From: a bacterium YEK0313
GTDB lineage: Bacteria; Pseudomonadota; Alphaproteobacteria; Rhizobiales; Phreatobacteraceae
Assembly: GCA_000751295.2 (NCBI GenBank)
Contig: CCMO02000002.1
Location: 62,001 to 126,000 of the forward strand
DNA length: 64,000 bases
Direction of reading: 5' to 3'
Below the pieces are notes generated by a model. That model was not told the origin of the DNA. It searched no databases and worked only from the letters and a program-made list of their open reading frames with translations. Shown here piece by piece: positions 8,086 to 17,428 of this stretch. The position numbers were made by a program, and so were the translations under genes. Numbering within the stretch: position 1 is the stretch's first letter; the number at the start of each line of letters is the position of its first letter.

Positions 8086-10149
8086 ATGAACATGAGCATC
8101 AAGCCGCCCGACGGGCTGACCGTCACCCCCGCCCTCGAGGTCCGCGACCTCAGGACGCAGTTCTTCACCGATGCCGGCGTGGTGCGCGCCGTCGACGGCG
8201 TCACCTTCACCGTCGCGGCGGGCGAGGCGCTGGGCATCGTCGGGGAATCCGGCTCCGGCAAGAGCGTCACGGCGCTCTCGCTGATGCGCCTTCTCGAGGA
8301 GCCGAGCCGCATCGTTGGCGGCGAGATCCTGTTCCAGGGCCGCGATGTGCTCAAGGCCTCGGAAGAGGAGCTGCGCACCCTGCGCGGCGACCGCATGGCG
8401 ATGGTCTTCCAGGATCCGATGACCTCGCTCAATCCGGTCCTGAAGATCGCCAAGCAGCTCACCGAGACCATGGTCACCCATGGCCGCTACTCGGCCGGCG
8501 AGGCCGCGGCACGCGCGGTCGGCCTGCTCGGGCGGATGGGCGTCAGCGCGCCCGAGCGGGCTGTCGACAGTTATCCGCACCAGTTTTCCGGCGGCATGCG
8601 CCAGCGCGTCATGCTGGCGCTCGGCATGAGCAACGAGCCGTCGCTGCTGATCGCCGACGAGCCGACCACCGCGCTCGACGTCACCATCCAGGCGCAGATC
8701 CTCGACCTGCTGCGCGAGCTCAACCGCGATTTCGGCACGGCCATCGTGCTGATCAGCCACGACCTCGGCGTCATCGCCCGGGTCTGCACCCGCACCCTCG
8801 TGATGTATGGCGGCGAGGTGGTCGAGGAAGGACCGACCGAGGATCTCCTGAAGGATCCGCGCCATCCCTATACCTGGGCGCTGATCAATGCCGTACCGCG
8901 CATCGACGAGACGACGCGCGGCGACCGGCGGCTGACCACCATCGAGGGCCAGCCGCCCGACCCGCTGGCCATGCCGCAGGGTTGCCGCTTCGCGCCACGC
9001 TGTCCGTTCAAGGTCGCGCGCTGCGACGAGCATCCGGCGCTCGCCGAGGTCGCCCCCGGCCGCAAGGCGCGCTGCTGGGTGACGCAGGCCGGCACCGTGC
9101 TCACCCCCGCGCGGCACGCGGCGGCGACCGCGGCCGCGCAGCCTGAGCGTGGCCGGCCCGCCGCGGCCGACCCCATCCTCAGGGTGCGCGGCCTCGTCAA
9201 GCATTTCGCCCTGCCGAAGACCGGCTTCTTCGAGCGCCCGCGCCATGTCCACGCCGTCGACGACGTCGATCTCGACGTGTTCCCCGGCGAAACCGTCGGG
9301 CTCGTCGGCGAGTCCGGCTGCGGCAAGTCCACCCTGGCGCGGGTCGTCACGCGCATCCACCAGCCCGACGCCGGCGAGATCCGGTTCGACGGGGTCGATA
9401 TCGCTCAGGCGAGCCAGGGCCAGATCCGGCCGCTGCGCCGGCGCATGCAGATGGTGTTCCAGGATCCCTATGCCTCGCTCAACCCGCGCATGAGCGTTGC
9501 CGACATCCTGGGCGAGCCGCTGCGCTTTCACGGCCTGACCGGCGGTCCGCGAGAGACGCGCGAGCGGATCCAGGAGCTGCTCGCGACCGTCGGCCTCAGC
9601 CCGCGCGCGGCCGACCGCTTCCCGCACGAATTCTCCGGCGGCCAGCGCCAGCGCATCTCGATCGCCCGGGCGCTGGCGGTGAGGCCGGACTTCATCGTCG
9701 CCGACGAGCCGATCTCGGCGCTCGACGTCAATATCCAGGCCCAGATCATCAACCTGATGCTCGACCTGCAGGAGCGCTTCGGGCTCACCTACCTGTTCAT
9801 CGCCCACGATCTCGCCGTGGTCAGGCACATTTCCGACCGGGTCGTGGTGCTCTATCTCGGCAAGGTGATGGAGGTCGCGCCCGCCGACCAGCTGTTCGCG
9901 CGGCCACTGCACCCCTATAGCCGCTACCTCATTTCCGCCGTGCCGATCCCCGACGCCGCGGTGGAGCGCGGCCGCTCGCATCTGAAGCTCGCCGGCGAAC
10001 CGCCGAGCGCCGTCGATCCGCCGTCCGGCTGCCGTTTCCGCACCCGTTGCCCGCTCGCCAGGCCGATCTGCGCCAGCGAGCCGCCGCCGCTCGTGGAGCA
10101 CGGCCCCCGCCATTTCGCCGCCTGCCATTTCGCGGGCGAGTTGTCCTGA
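8086..10149 (+). CDS. fused double ATPase of peptide-type ABC transporter (DppD-DppF-like)
   Basis: This 687-residue protein joins two complete ABC ATPases. The first has Walker A GESGSGKS (about residue 54), signature FSGGMRQR and Walker B IADEPTTALD; the second has GESGCGKS (about 407), FSGGQRQR and VADEPISALD. Each half ends with the Dpp/Opp-type extension containing a cysteine cluster (CRFAPRCPFKVARC and CRFRTRCPLARPIC). Such fusions are known in this family and replace separate DppD and DppF. The start could also be the GTG at 8074, which overlaps the permease stop, or the ATG at 8092. It powers import from the cytoplasmic side. Confidence 0.92.
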   Translation: MNMSIKPPDGLTVTPALEVRDLRTQFFTDAGVVRAVDGVTFTVAAGEALGIVGESGSGKSVTALSLMRLLEEPSRIVGGEILFQGRDVLKASEEELRTLRGDRMAMVFQDPMTSLNPVLKIAKQLTETMVTHGRYSAGEAAARAVGLLGRMGVSAPERAVDSYPHQFSGGMRQRVMLALGMSNEPSLLIADEPTTALDVTIQAQILDLLRELNRDFGTAIVLISHDLGVIARVCTRTLVMYGGEVVEEGPTEDLLKDPRHPYTWALINAVPRIDETTRGDRRLTTIEGQPPDPLAMPQGCRFAPRCPFKVARCDEHPALAEVAPGRKARCWVTQAGTVLTPARHAAATAAAQPERGRPAAADPILRVRGLVKHFALPKTGFFERPRHVHAVDDVDLDVFPGETVGLVGESGCGKSTLARVVTRIHQPDAGEIRFDGVDIAQASQGQIRPLRRRMQMVFQDPYASLNPRMSVADILGEPLRFHGLTGGPRETRERIQELLATVGLSPRAADRFPHEFSGGQRQRISIARALAVRPDFIVADEPISALDVNIQAQIINLMLDLQERFGLTYLFIAHDLAVVRHISDRVVVLYLGKVMEVAPADQLFARPLHPYSRYLISAVPIPDAAVERGRSHLKLAGEPPSAVDPPSGCRFRTRCPLARPICASEPPPLVEHGPRHFAACHFAGELS

Positions 10150-10167
10150 GCATAAGAGGAGGTTGCC

Positions 10168-11784
10168 GTGCAACGCGTGAGCGCCGACGAGGCCGTCAAG
10201 CTGATCCGGTCGGGCGACACCATCGTCATTGGCGGCTCGGGCGGCGGCCATGCCGTGCCGGAGGCGCTGATGGCCGCGCTGGAGCGGCGCTTTCTTTCAG
10301 AAGGCCTGCCGCGCGACATCACCGCCGTCCATCCGGTCGGCCTCGGCGATGGCGCCGGCAAGGGCGCCGGCCACTTCGCCCATGAAGGACTGCTGAAACG
10401 CATCGTCTGCGGCACCTTCGTCAATTCGCCTGCCATTTCCGACATGGCGCTCGCCGACAAGGTGGAGGGCTATACCCTGCCCCAGGGGGCGCTTTCGCAA
10501 TTGATGCGCGAGATCGCCGCCGGCCGCCCGGGTCTCATCACCAAGACCGGCCTGCACACTTTCGTCGACCCCCGTCACGGCGGCGGACGCCAGAGCCGCT
10601 CGGCGCCGGAAGGCGTGGTCGAGCTCATCCAGTTCCGCGGCGAGGACCATCTCTTTTTCAAGCCCTTCCACATCGATGTCTGCTTCCTGCGCGGCACCAC
10701 GGCCGACGAGGACGGCAACGTTACGATGGAACAGGAGGCGGTGTTTCTGGAAATGCTGTCGGAGGCCCAGGCGACCAAGCGCTGCGGCGGCCTCGTCATC
10801 GTCCAGGTCAAGCGCATGGCCAAGCGCGGCACGCTGTCGCCCAAGGCGGTCAAGATCCCCGGCATCCTGGTCGACCTCGTGGTGGTCGAGCCGGGCCAGT
10901 GGCAGACCTATCTCATGGAATACAGCCCGGCTTACGCCGGCGAGCTGCGCATGCCGCTCTCCGACATTCCCGTTCTGCCGCTCGACGCCCGCAAGGTCAT
11001 CGCCCGTCGCGCGGCGCTCGAGCTCTTTCCCGGCGCGATCTGCAATCTCGGCTCGGGCATTTCGACGGGGATCGCCAATGTCGCGGCGGAGGAAGGCGTG
11101 CTCGACGCGGTCTGCCTGACCAACGAGCAGGGCCTGATCGGCGGCGCGCCCGCCTCCGGCGGCGATGCCGGGGCCGCGCGCAACTATGCCGCCATCGTCG
11201 ACCAGCCCTATCAGTTCGACTTCTACGACGGCGGCGGGCTCGACCTCGCCTTCCTGTCCTTCGCCGAGGCCGACGCCGCGGGCAATGTCAATGTCAGCCG
11301 GTTCGGCAAGCGCATCGTCGGCCCGGGCGGCTTCATCAACATCAGCCAGAACGCGCGGGCGGTCGTGTTCAGCGCCACCTTCACCGCCGGCAGCTCCGAG
11401 CTCGCCTTCCTCGACGGCGCGCTGAAGATCGTCGCCGACGGCCCCAAGGCGAAGCTCGTCGCGGCGGTCGAGCAGGTCACCTATAGCGGACCCTACGGCG
11501 CCGAGCGCGGCCAGCGCGTGCTCTATGTCACCGAGCGCGCGGTGTTCCGCCTCGGCCCCGGCGGCGTCGAGCTGGTCGAGATCGCCCCCGGCATCGACCT
11601 GGAGCGCGACGTCATCGGCCGCATGGGCTTCCGTCCCGCCGTCTCGCCCAACCTGAAGCGCATGGACGAGCGCCTGTTCCGCCCGGAACCGATCGGGCTT
11701 GCCGCCCATCTCGCGGCGCGGCCCGGCCGCCGCCCGCCGACCCATCTCGCCCTCGCACAGTCCTCGCAGGCAGCAGCATCATGA
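10168..11784 (+). CDS. family I CoA-transferase (fused alpha-beta)
   Basis: Translation starts at a GTG at 10168 with an excellent AAGAGGAGG site. The 538-residue product carries both CoA-transferase domains in one chain, as in propionate/acetate CoA-transferases (YdiF/Pct type). The N-terminal domain has IGGSGGGHAVPEAL. The C-terminal domain has LTNEQGLIGGAP, whose glutamate (about residue 319) matches the catalytic residue that forms the CoA thioester. It would activate an acid by moving CoA from another thioester. It lies 18 bases after the ATPase gene and overlaps the next gene by ATGA, so import and activation appear coupled. Confidence 0.9.
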   Translation: MQRVSADEAVKLIRSGDTIVIGGSGGGHAVPEALMAALERRFLSEGLPRDITAVHPVGLGDGAGKGAGHFAHEGLLKRIVCGTFVNSPAISDMALADKVEGYTLPQGALSQLMREIAAGRPGLITKTGLHTFVDPRHGGGRQSRSAPEGVVELIQFRGEDHLFFKPFHIDVCFLRGTTADEDGNVTMEQEAVFLEMLSEAQATKRCGGLVIVQVKRMAKRGTLSPKAVKIPGILVDLVVVEPGQWQTYLMEYSPAYAGELRMPLSDIPVLPLDARKVIARRAALELFPGAICNLGSGISTGIANVAAEEGVLDAVCLTNEQGLIGGAPASGGDAGAARNYAAIVDQPYQFDFYDGGGLDLAFLSFAEADAAGNVNVSRFGKRIVGPGGFINISQNARAVVFSATFTAGSSELAFLDGALKIVADGPKAKLVAAVEQVTYSGPYGAERGQRVLYVTERAVFRLGPGGVELVEIAPGIDLERDVIGRMGFRPAVSPNLKRMDERLFRPEPIGLAAHLAARPGRRPPTHLALAQSSQAAAS

Positions 11785-12617
11785 CCGCGACGAGCTCCGA
11801 AACCGCCGGCCGCCAGGCCCTGATCGACGGCGCGACGCGTCTCTTCGCCATCATCGGCGATCCGATCGCCCAGGTGAAATCCCCCGGCGTCTTCAATCCG
11901 CGGCTCGTCGCCGCCGGCCTCAACGCCGTGCAGGTGCCGGTCCACGTCCTGCCGGACCGGTTCGACGCGACGGTGCGCGGCCTGATGGCCATGGCCAATC
12001 TCGACGGTTTCATGGTGACCGTGCCCTACAAGACGCGCATCATCCCGCTCATCGACGAGATCCTGCCGATGGCGGCGAAGGTCGGCGCGGTCAACGCCGC
12101 CCGGCGCGAGCCGGACGGCCGCTGGGTCGGCGACATGTTCGATGGCCGCGGTCTCGTCCGCGGCCTGACCGAGCGCGGCATCCGATTGGACGGCCGCCGC
12201 GTCCTGCTGCTCGGCGCCGGCGGCGGCGGCAGCGCCGTGGCGATCGCGCTCGCCGACGCCGGGGCCGCGGCGCTGACCATCGTCGACGTCGACGGCGCCA
12301 AGGCGGCGGCGCTGGCGGCGCGCACGGCGGAGGCCTATCCGGGCTGCGCCGCGCGGGCCGGCGCGCCGGACCTTGCCGGCCACGACATGCTGGTCAATGC
12401 GACGCCCACCGGCATGACCGCGGGCGACGGCCTGCCGGCCCCGCTCGACGGCCTCGGCGCCGACATCCTGGTCATCGACATCGTCATGAAGCCGGAGGTG
12501 ACACCGCTGATGGCCCATGCCCGCGAACGCGGCTGCACGGTGTTCGGCGGCCGCGTCATGCTGGACGGTCAGGCCGAGGAGGTCGCCCGCTTCCTGCGCA
12601 TTGGAGCGGCCGGATGA
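11781..12617 (+). CDS. shikimate-dehydrogenase-like oxidoreductase
   Basis: The 278-residue product has the AroE fold signs: VTVPYKTRI with the catalytic lysine (about residue 82), the aspartate in GDMFDGRG (about 119) and an NAD(P) motif LLLGAGGGGSAVA. Substrate-site residues differ from true AroE: SPGVFNP replaces the usual SKSP...HN, and MFDG replaces NTDG. This places it with shikimate/quinate-dehydrogenase-like enzymes of unknown substrate, not with aromatic amino acid biosynthesis. It sits between CoA-transferase and MaoC genes with ATGA overlaps on both sides, so its substrate is probably a cyclic or hydroxylated acid handled by this operon. Confidence 0.82.
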   Translation: MTATSSETAGRQALIDGATRLFAIIGDPIAQVKSPGVFNPRLVAAGLNAVQVPVHVLPDRFDATVRGLMAMANLDGFMVTVPYKTRIIPLIDEILPMAAKVGAVNAARREPDGRWVGDMFDGRGLVRGLTERGIRLDGRRVLLLGAGGGGSAVAIALADAGAAALTIVDVDGAKAAALAARTAEAYPGCAARAGAPDLAGHDMLVNATPTGMTAGDGLPAPLDGLGADILVIDIVMKPEVTPLMAHARERGCTVFGGRVMLDGQAEEVARFLRIGAAG

Positions 12618-13054
12618 ACCCGACATGCCTTGACGTCGGCGAGACCGCGAGCTTCGCCAAGACCATCACCGAGGCCGACCTCGTCCTGTTCGCCGGGCTG
12701 ACCGGCGATTTCGATCCGATCCATGTCAACGCGGACTATGCCGCCGGGACCCCGTTCGGCCGGCGCATCGCCCATGGCGCGCTGGTCATGGGGCTCCTCT
12801 CCACCACCGCCTCCATGATGTCGCGCCGCTCGGCGGAGCGCGGCGCCACCGGCACCTCGGTATCGCTCGGCTATGACCGGATCCGCTTCCTCAAGCCCGT
12901 CTTCATCGGCGACACCCTGACCGCCCGCTATACGATCGAGGAGGTCGATATAGCAGCCGGCCGCACGCGCTCGCGTGTCGAAGTGGTCAATCAGGCGGGC
13001 GAAGTCTGCCTTGCCGGCACACACATCATGAAATGGGTGGAAGCCGGTCGCTGA
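12614..13054 (+). CDS. MaoC-family hotdog dehydratase
   Basis: The 146-residue protein is a single hotdog domain with the hydratase motif GDFDPIHVNADYA, whose aspartate and histidine are the family's catalytic pair, followed by RIAHGALVMGL. MaoC-type enzymes hydrate 2-enoyl-CoA (R-specific) or act on related thioesters in the cytoplasm. It overlaps the dehydrogenase upstream by ATGA and precedes the acyl-CoA dehydrogenase by 30 bases, so it fits a beta-oxidation-like step alongside the crotonase at 4010-4777. Confidence 0.9.
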   Translation: MNPTCLDVGETASFAKTITEADLVLFAGLTGDFDPIHVNADYAAGTPFGRRIAHGALVMGLLSTTASMMSRRSAERGATGTSVSLGYDRIRFLKPVFIGDTLTARYTIEEVDIAAGRTRSRVEVVNQAGEVCLAGTHIMKWVEAGR

Positions 13055-13084
13055 CCCGCTCCACCCCATGCGAAAGACCGCCCG

Positions 13085-14230
13085 ATGCCGCTCCCCGAGA
13101 TCCACCAGGACATCCGCCGCACCGCCCGCCGCTTCGCCGAGGAGGTGGTGCGTCCCGAAGCCGAGGCGCTCGACCGCGACGAGAGCTTCCCGCGCCACAT
13201 CTACCGGCGCATGGGCGAGCTCGGCCTGTTCGGCATCACGATGCCGGCCGAGCTCGGCGGCGCCGGGCTCGACGCGCTCGCCTATGCGCTGGTCATGGAG
13301 GAACTGTCGCGCGGCTATGCCTCGGTCGCCGATCAGTGCGGCCTCTACGAGCTGATCGCGACGCTGCTCTCGGTGCATGGCACGCCCGAACAGCAGGCGC
13401 GCTGGCTCGGGCCCCTGCTCCGGGCCGAATTAGCGCCGGCCTATTGCATCACCGAGGCCGAGGCCGGCACCGATGTCTCCGGGATCCGGACGACGGCGGA
13501 GCGTACGGCCGGCGGCTGGCGCCTCGACGGCGCCAAGCTCTGGATCCACAATGCCCCGGTTGCCGATGTCGGCTTCGTTCTGGCGCGCACCGACAAGGCC
13601 GCCGGCAAGCGCGGCATGAGCATCTTCATCGTCGAGCTCGACCGGCCGGGCGTCAGCCGCGGGCCGAAGGAGCACAAGATGGGCCAACGCGCCTCGCAGG
13701 TCGGCGGCCTCACATTCGACGCGGTCGAATTGCCCGCCGACGCCCTGCTCGGCGCCGAGGGACGCGGCTTTCCCATCATGATGAGCGCGCTCGACAAGGG
13801 ACGCATCGGCATTGCCGCGCTCGCCGTCGGCATTGCCCAGGCCGGGCTCGAGGCCGCGCTCGACTATGCTCGCACCCGCCGGCAGTTCGGCCAGGCCATC
13901 GCCGACTTCCAGGGCCTGCAGTGGATGCTGGCCGACATGGCCAAGGAGATCACCGCCGCGCGTCTCATGGTGCACAACGCCGCCGAGGCTTTCGAGGGCG
14001 GGCGATCGGCGACGATCTACTGTTCCATGGCCAAATGTTTCGCCGCCGACATGGCCGTGGCTCAGACCGCCAATGCGGTCCAGATCTTCGGCGGCAGCGG
14101 CTATATCAGGGGCTTCGAGGTGGAGCGGCTCTATCGCGACGCCAAGATCACCCAGATCTACGAGGGCACCAACCAGATCCAGCGCTCGATCATCGCGCGT
14201 GAGCTGCTGGCGAACGGCGTGCCCGGCTGA
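13085..14230 (+). CDS. acyl-CoA dehydrogenase
   Basis: The 381-residue protein has all typical acyl-CoA dehydrogenase features: LGLFGITMPAELGG, the FAD-binding ITEAEAGTDVSG region, an AGLEAALDYARTRRQFGQ stretch and near the C-terminus AKITQIYEGTNQIQR with the catalytic glutamate. It oxidises an acyl-CoA to the 2,3-enoyl-CoA and passes electrons to ETF. It is the last clear enzyme of the importer/CoA-transferase operon. The exact acyl substrate cannot be read from the sequence. Confidence 0.92.
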   Translation: MPLPEIHQDIRRTARRFAEEVVRPEAEALDRDESFPRHIYRRMGELGLFGITMPAELGGAGLDALAYALVMEELSRGYASVADQCGLYELIATLLSVHGTPEQQARWLGPLLRAELAPAYCITEAEAGTDVSGIRTTAERTAGGWRLDGAKLWIHNAPVADVGFVLARTDKAAGKRGMSIFIVELDRPGVSRGPKEHKMGQRASQVGGLTFDAVELPADALLGAEGRGFPIMMSALDKGRIGIAALAVGIAQAGLEAALDYARTRRQFGQAIADFQGLQWMLADMAKEITAARLMVHNAAEAFEGGRSATIYCSMAKCFAADMAVAQTANAVQIFGGSGYIRGFEVERLYRDAKITQIYEGTNQIQRSIIARELLANGVPG

Positions 14231-14355
14231 ACCGCAGGCACGCCGCGGCGGAACCTGCCCCGCATATTTTATGTGTCGTCGGCCACAGGGTCTCGTGGCA
14301 AGCCGTGCGGCGCGAAGGCGGAGCGATGCGCCGCCGCCAGCCAAGCGAGCCTGAC

Positions 14356-14739
14356 ATGACGACCGCCATCAATGCCGCCGATGCCACTGTGACCGAGATC
14401 GCCGCGGGCGGCTTCCACCTTGTCGCCGATACCACGCCGCCGCACGGAGCCGGCGCCGGTTTTCGCCCGCATCAGCTCCTGGAAGCGGCGCTCGCGAGTT
14501 GCATGGCGATCACCCTGCGCATGGTCGCGACGGAGCGGGGCATCGCCCTGAAGACCGCCGCCGTGTCGGTGGAGCTCGACCGCTCGCGCGAGGCCGAAAC
14601 CGTGTTCCGGACGACCGTCGATCTTGACGGCGATCTCTCGGACGGCGACCGCCGGCTGCTGCTGGCGGCCGTCGAACGCTGCCCGGTGCGCAGGACCCTG
14701 TCCAGGCAGTTGGTCTTCCCGGCGGCGACAGCGGCCTGA
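14356..14739 (+). CDS. OsmC-family protein
   Basis: The product from the ATG at 14356 has 127 residues; an ATG at 14326 with GGAG upstream is an alternative start. It has the two OsmC/Ohr-type cysteines in ALASCMAITLR and VERCPVRRTLS, which in the family reduce organic hydroperoxides. Many relatives have unproven functions. It lies about 125 bases after the acyl-CoA dehydrogenase gene and may or may not belong to that operon. A hairpin follows its stop. Confidence 0.78.
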   Translation: MTTAINAADATVTEIAAGGFHLVADTTPPHGAGAGFRPHQLLEAALASCMAITLRMVATERGIALKTAAVSVELDRSREAETVFRTTVDLDGDLSDGDRRLLLAAVERCPVRRTLSRQLVFPAATAA

Positions 14740-14748
14740 AAACAGCGA

Positions 14749-14766
14749 CGGCGCCCGAAGGCGCCG
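14749..14766. terminator. hairpin between convergent OsmC and OmpA-type genes
   Basis: CGGCGCC (14749-14755) and GGCGCCG (14760-14766) form a perfect 7-bp stem closed by the stable loop CGAA, placed between two converging stops. It probably ends transcription from one or both sides, though no T-run follows. Confidence 0.5.
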
Positions 14767-14791
14767 CCGCATGGGAGATCGGGCCGCCAGC

Positions 14792-17154
14792 CTATTGCGG
14801 CTGTTGCTGCGGCTGTTGCGGCTGCTGCTGGTCGGATTGCTGCAGCTGCTGCTGTTGCTGCGCCAGGAGATCGGTGATGCGCCGGACGGTGACCCGCCGG
14901 TTCTCACGCGAGGCGCCCTGCGTCTGCACCTTCGGATACTGGCTGCCGTAGCCCTGCGAAGTCAGGTTCTCCGGCGGCACGTTGAAGTCGCGGGTCAGGA
15001 TGGTCGCGACCGACTGCGCGCGGCGGTCGGACAGCGAGAGGTTGTCGACGTCCGAGCCGACCGCGTCGGTGTGGCCTTCGATGAGGAAGACCTCGGCCGG
15101 ATTGCGCTGCACCGCCTGGTTGATCGCCTGCGCGACGGTCGCCAGTTGCTGCACCTGCCCCGGTGACACCGCCCACGATCCCGTATCGAAATTGATCGTG
15201 TTGATGTCGACGCTGCGCGTATAGGCCCGCACCGCCGGGCTGTAGCGCACCTCGTCCAGGGTATAGCGCCGGGGCAGTGGCGCCACCGGCGGCGCGGTGA
15301 GCGTCTCGTAGATGGTCCGCTCGTCGGCGACGCCGGTATCGACGATGTAGCGCTCCTGCGGGATGTCGAGGCGCGGCGGCGGCAGCTCCACCACCTGCTC
15401 GTCGAAGGACCGCGGCTGACCACCGTAATAGTTCTCGATCAGCACCACCTCGCGGCCGTCGGGATAGCGGCGGACGCGCCGGCGGAGCTGGCCGTATTCG
15501 TCGGTCACCGTGACGATCTGGACTCCGCCCGGCCGGTCATAGACCGAGTAGAACTCGCCGCCGCGGCGTTCGCTGCGGAAATTGCCGCCGAGGTCGCGGA
15601 ACCGCTCGGTCTCGTCATGGCGCAGGAAATAGCCGTCGCCGTCGCGGACGATGGTGCGGCCGGGCTCCTGGATGACCATGACGCCGTCGCGGCTCTGCTC
15701 GCGGCGCTCGCGCCTGATGTCGTCGATGCCGTTGTCGCGCGTGCCGCGGCCGACCAGGAAGCCGCCGACAAGCCCTGCCGCACCGCCAATGGCGAGCGCG
15801 CCCGCCGGTCCGATGCGCGACCCGCTGGTCCGCGGCTGCTGGTAGCCGCCGGGGTAGCCGCCGTAACCCGGCTGCGGGGCGACATAGCCCGGCTGCCGCG
15901 GCTGGCCCTGCGTGAAGCCGGGCTGACCCGGCTGACCGGGACGTTGGCCGAAGCCGGGCTGGCCGGGTTGCTGGCCAAATCCGGGTTGGCCCGGCTGACC
16001 GGCGCCGGGGCCGCCGGGCTGGCCAGGGACCGGCTGACCGGGAACGGGTTGGCCTGGGACCGGCTGGCCTGGGACTGGCTGGCCTGGAATAGGCTGGCCA
16101 GGAACGCCTGGACGCTGCTGGCCCGGAGCCGGAACCTGCTGGCCCGGAACCGGGGGCTGCCCGGGCACCGGCGGCTGGCCGGGAACGCCTGGGCGCTGCT
16201 GGCCCGGAGCCGGAGCCTGCTGGCCCGGAACCGGGGGCTGACCGGGCACCGGCGGCTGGCCGGGAACGCCTGGACGCTGCTGACCCGGAGCCGGAGCCTG
16301 CTGGCCCGGAGCCGGAGGCTGTCCGGGAACCGGCGGCTGGCCGGGAACGCCTGGACGCTGCTGGCCCGGAGCCGGAGCCTGCTGGCCCGGAGCCGGAGGC
16401 TGACCGGGCGCCGGCGGCTGGCCGGGAACGCCTGGGCGCTGCTGGCCCGGAGCCGGAGGCTGTCCGGGAATCGGCGGCTGACCAGGCGTACCGGGTCGCT
16501 GCTGGCCCGGCGCCGGGGGCTGGCTGGGAACCGGCGGCTGTCCCTGCGTACCCGGGCGCTGCTGGCCCGGGGCGGGCGGCTGGCCAGGAATCGGCGGCTG
16601 CCCCTGAGCACCCGGGCGCTGCTGGCCCGGCACCGGCGGCTGACCGGCGGGCGGAGCCGGCGGCGGCTCGGTCGACGCCGGCGGCGGCGGCGGCGCAGTA
16701 TCGGCCGGCGCCGGCGTCGCCGGCTGGCTGTCCTGGGGCGCTGCGGGCGGCGTCGCCGGCTCGCTCGGCGCGGCAGGCGGGCCCGCCGGTGCGGCGGCGG
16801 CGCCTGACGCTCAGGCGGGGCCTGACGCTGAGGCGGAGGCGCCTGGCGCTCCGGCGGCGGGGCCTGGCGCTGCTGAGGCGGTTGTGCGGCAGGCGGTGCC
16901 TGCCGTTGCGGCATGGCCGGCGGAGCCTGGCGCTGCTGGGGTGGCTGGGCCGCCGGTGGACGCTGCTGCTCGGGCGGACGCTGCTGCTGCGGCGCCCCGC
17001 CCGGCGGGCGTTGCCGGCGCGGATCTTGCTCGTTCTGAGCCTGGGCCAGCATCTGATATCCGGGAACCGTCTGCGCGACCGCCAGGTACGGCTGGGACAG
17101 CGTGAGCGCCGGCAACATGGTGCCTGCCAGCAGCAGTTCTCTGGTCTTAGACAT
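14792..17154 (-). pseudogene. OmpA-family protein with PGQ repeats, reading frame interrupted
   Basis: The ATG at 17154 has AAGGGGA upstream and opens with a signal peptide (MSKTRELLLAGTMLPALTL, then AVAQ) and a P/Q-rich region. The C-terminal domain is in another frame, open from about 16810 to the stop at 14792: PGQQRP-type repeats, a glycine-zipper-like segment (AGALAIGGAAGLVGGFLVG) and an OmpA peptidoglycan-binding domain with LIEGHTDAVGSD and LSLSDRRAQSV. One base missing near 16750-16810 would join them. Without the shift the signal-peptide frame turns into arginine-rich nonsense to 15505. The intact product would be about 785 residues, tethered to peptidoglycan. It is either a true frameshift or a sequencing error in GC-rich repeats. 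Confidence 0.75.
16020..16660 (-). repeat. in-gene tandem repeat coding for PGQ-rich units
   Basis: The segment codes for imperfect units built on PGQQRPGVPGQPPVPGQPPAP and, at its 3' end, for PVPGQ units of five residues repeated about four to five times. Copies are nearly identical at the DNA level. Such arrays change length easily by slippage and probably form an extended periplasmic spacer. Confidence 0.85.
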
Positions 17155-17428
17155 GTTTCCCCTTCTCGCGGCGAAGCAACGCGCGATCACTCGACTAGAG
17201 CCCCACTCTGCATCGCATATGGCAAAGGCGGCGTCATCTGGGTGAGATCACGCAGACCTTGTGGCGGAACTCGGGCATCGGCCGAGCAAGTCTGAACGCA
17301 ATCCGGTCCGATGCGAGCTTGCCAAGATCAGGCAATGAACCCGGCCGGCATTGCCGCTGGTCCGGTGCCGTCATGAACGTTACAGCCCGGCCGCGGTTCC
17401 TCGTCTGCAGCAATACGGTGGCGGCCCG

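Noticed and set aside
7546..10251. 901-residue leftward open frame opposite the fused ATPase
   Set aside because: Antisense shadow of a gene with complete Walker and signature motifs; no recognisable domain of its own.
10297..11745. 482-residue leftward open frame opposite the CoA-transferase
   Set aside because: Antisense shadow; the CoA-transferase has a strong start site and catalytic motif.
16020..16660. possible CRISPR array
   Set aside because: The repeats are in frame, code for PGQ units, have no unique spacers and continue into an OmpA domain.
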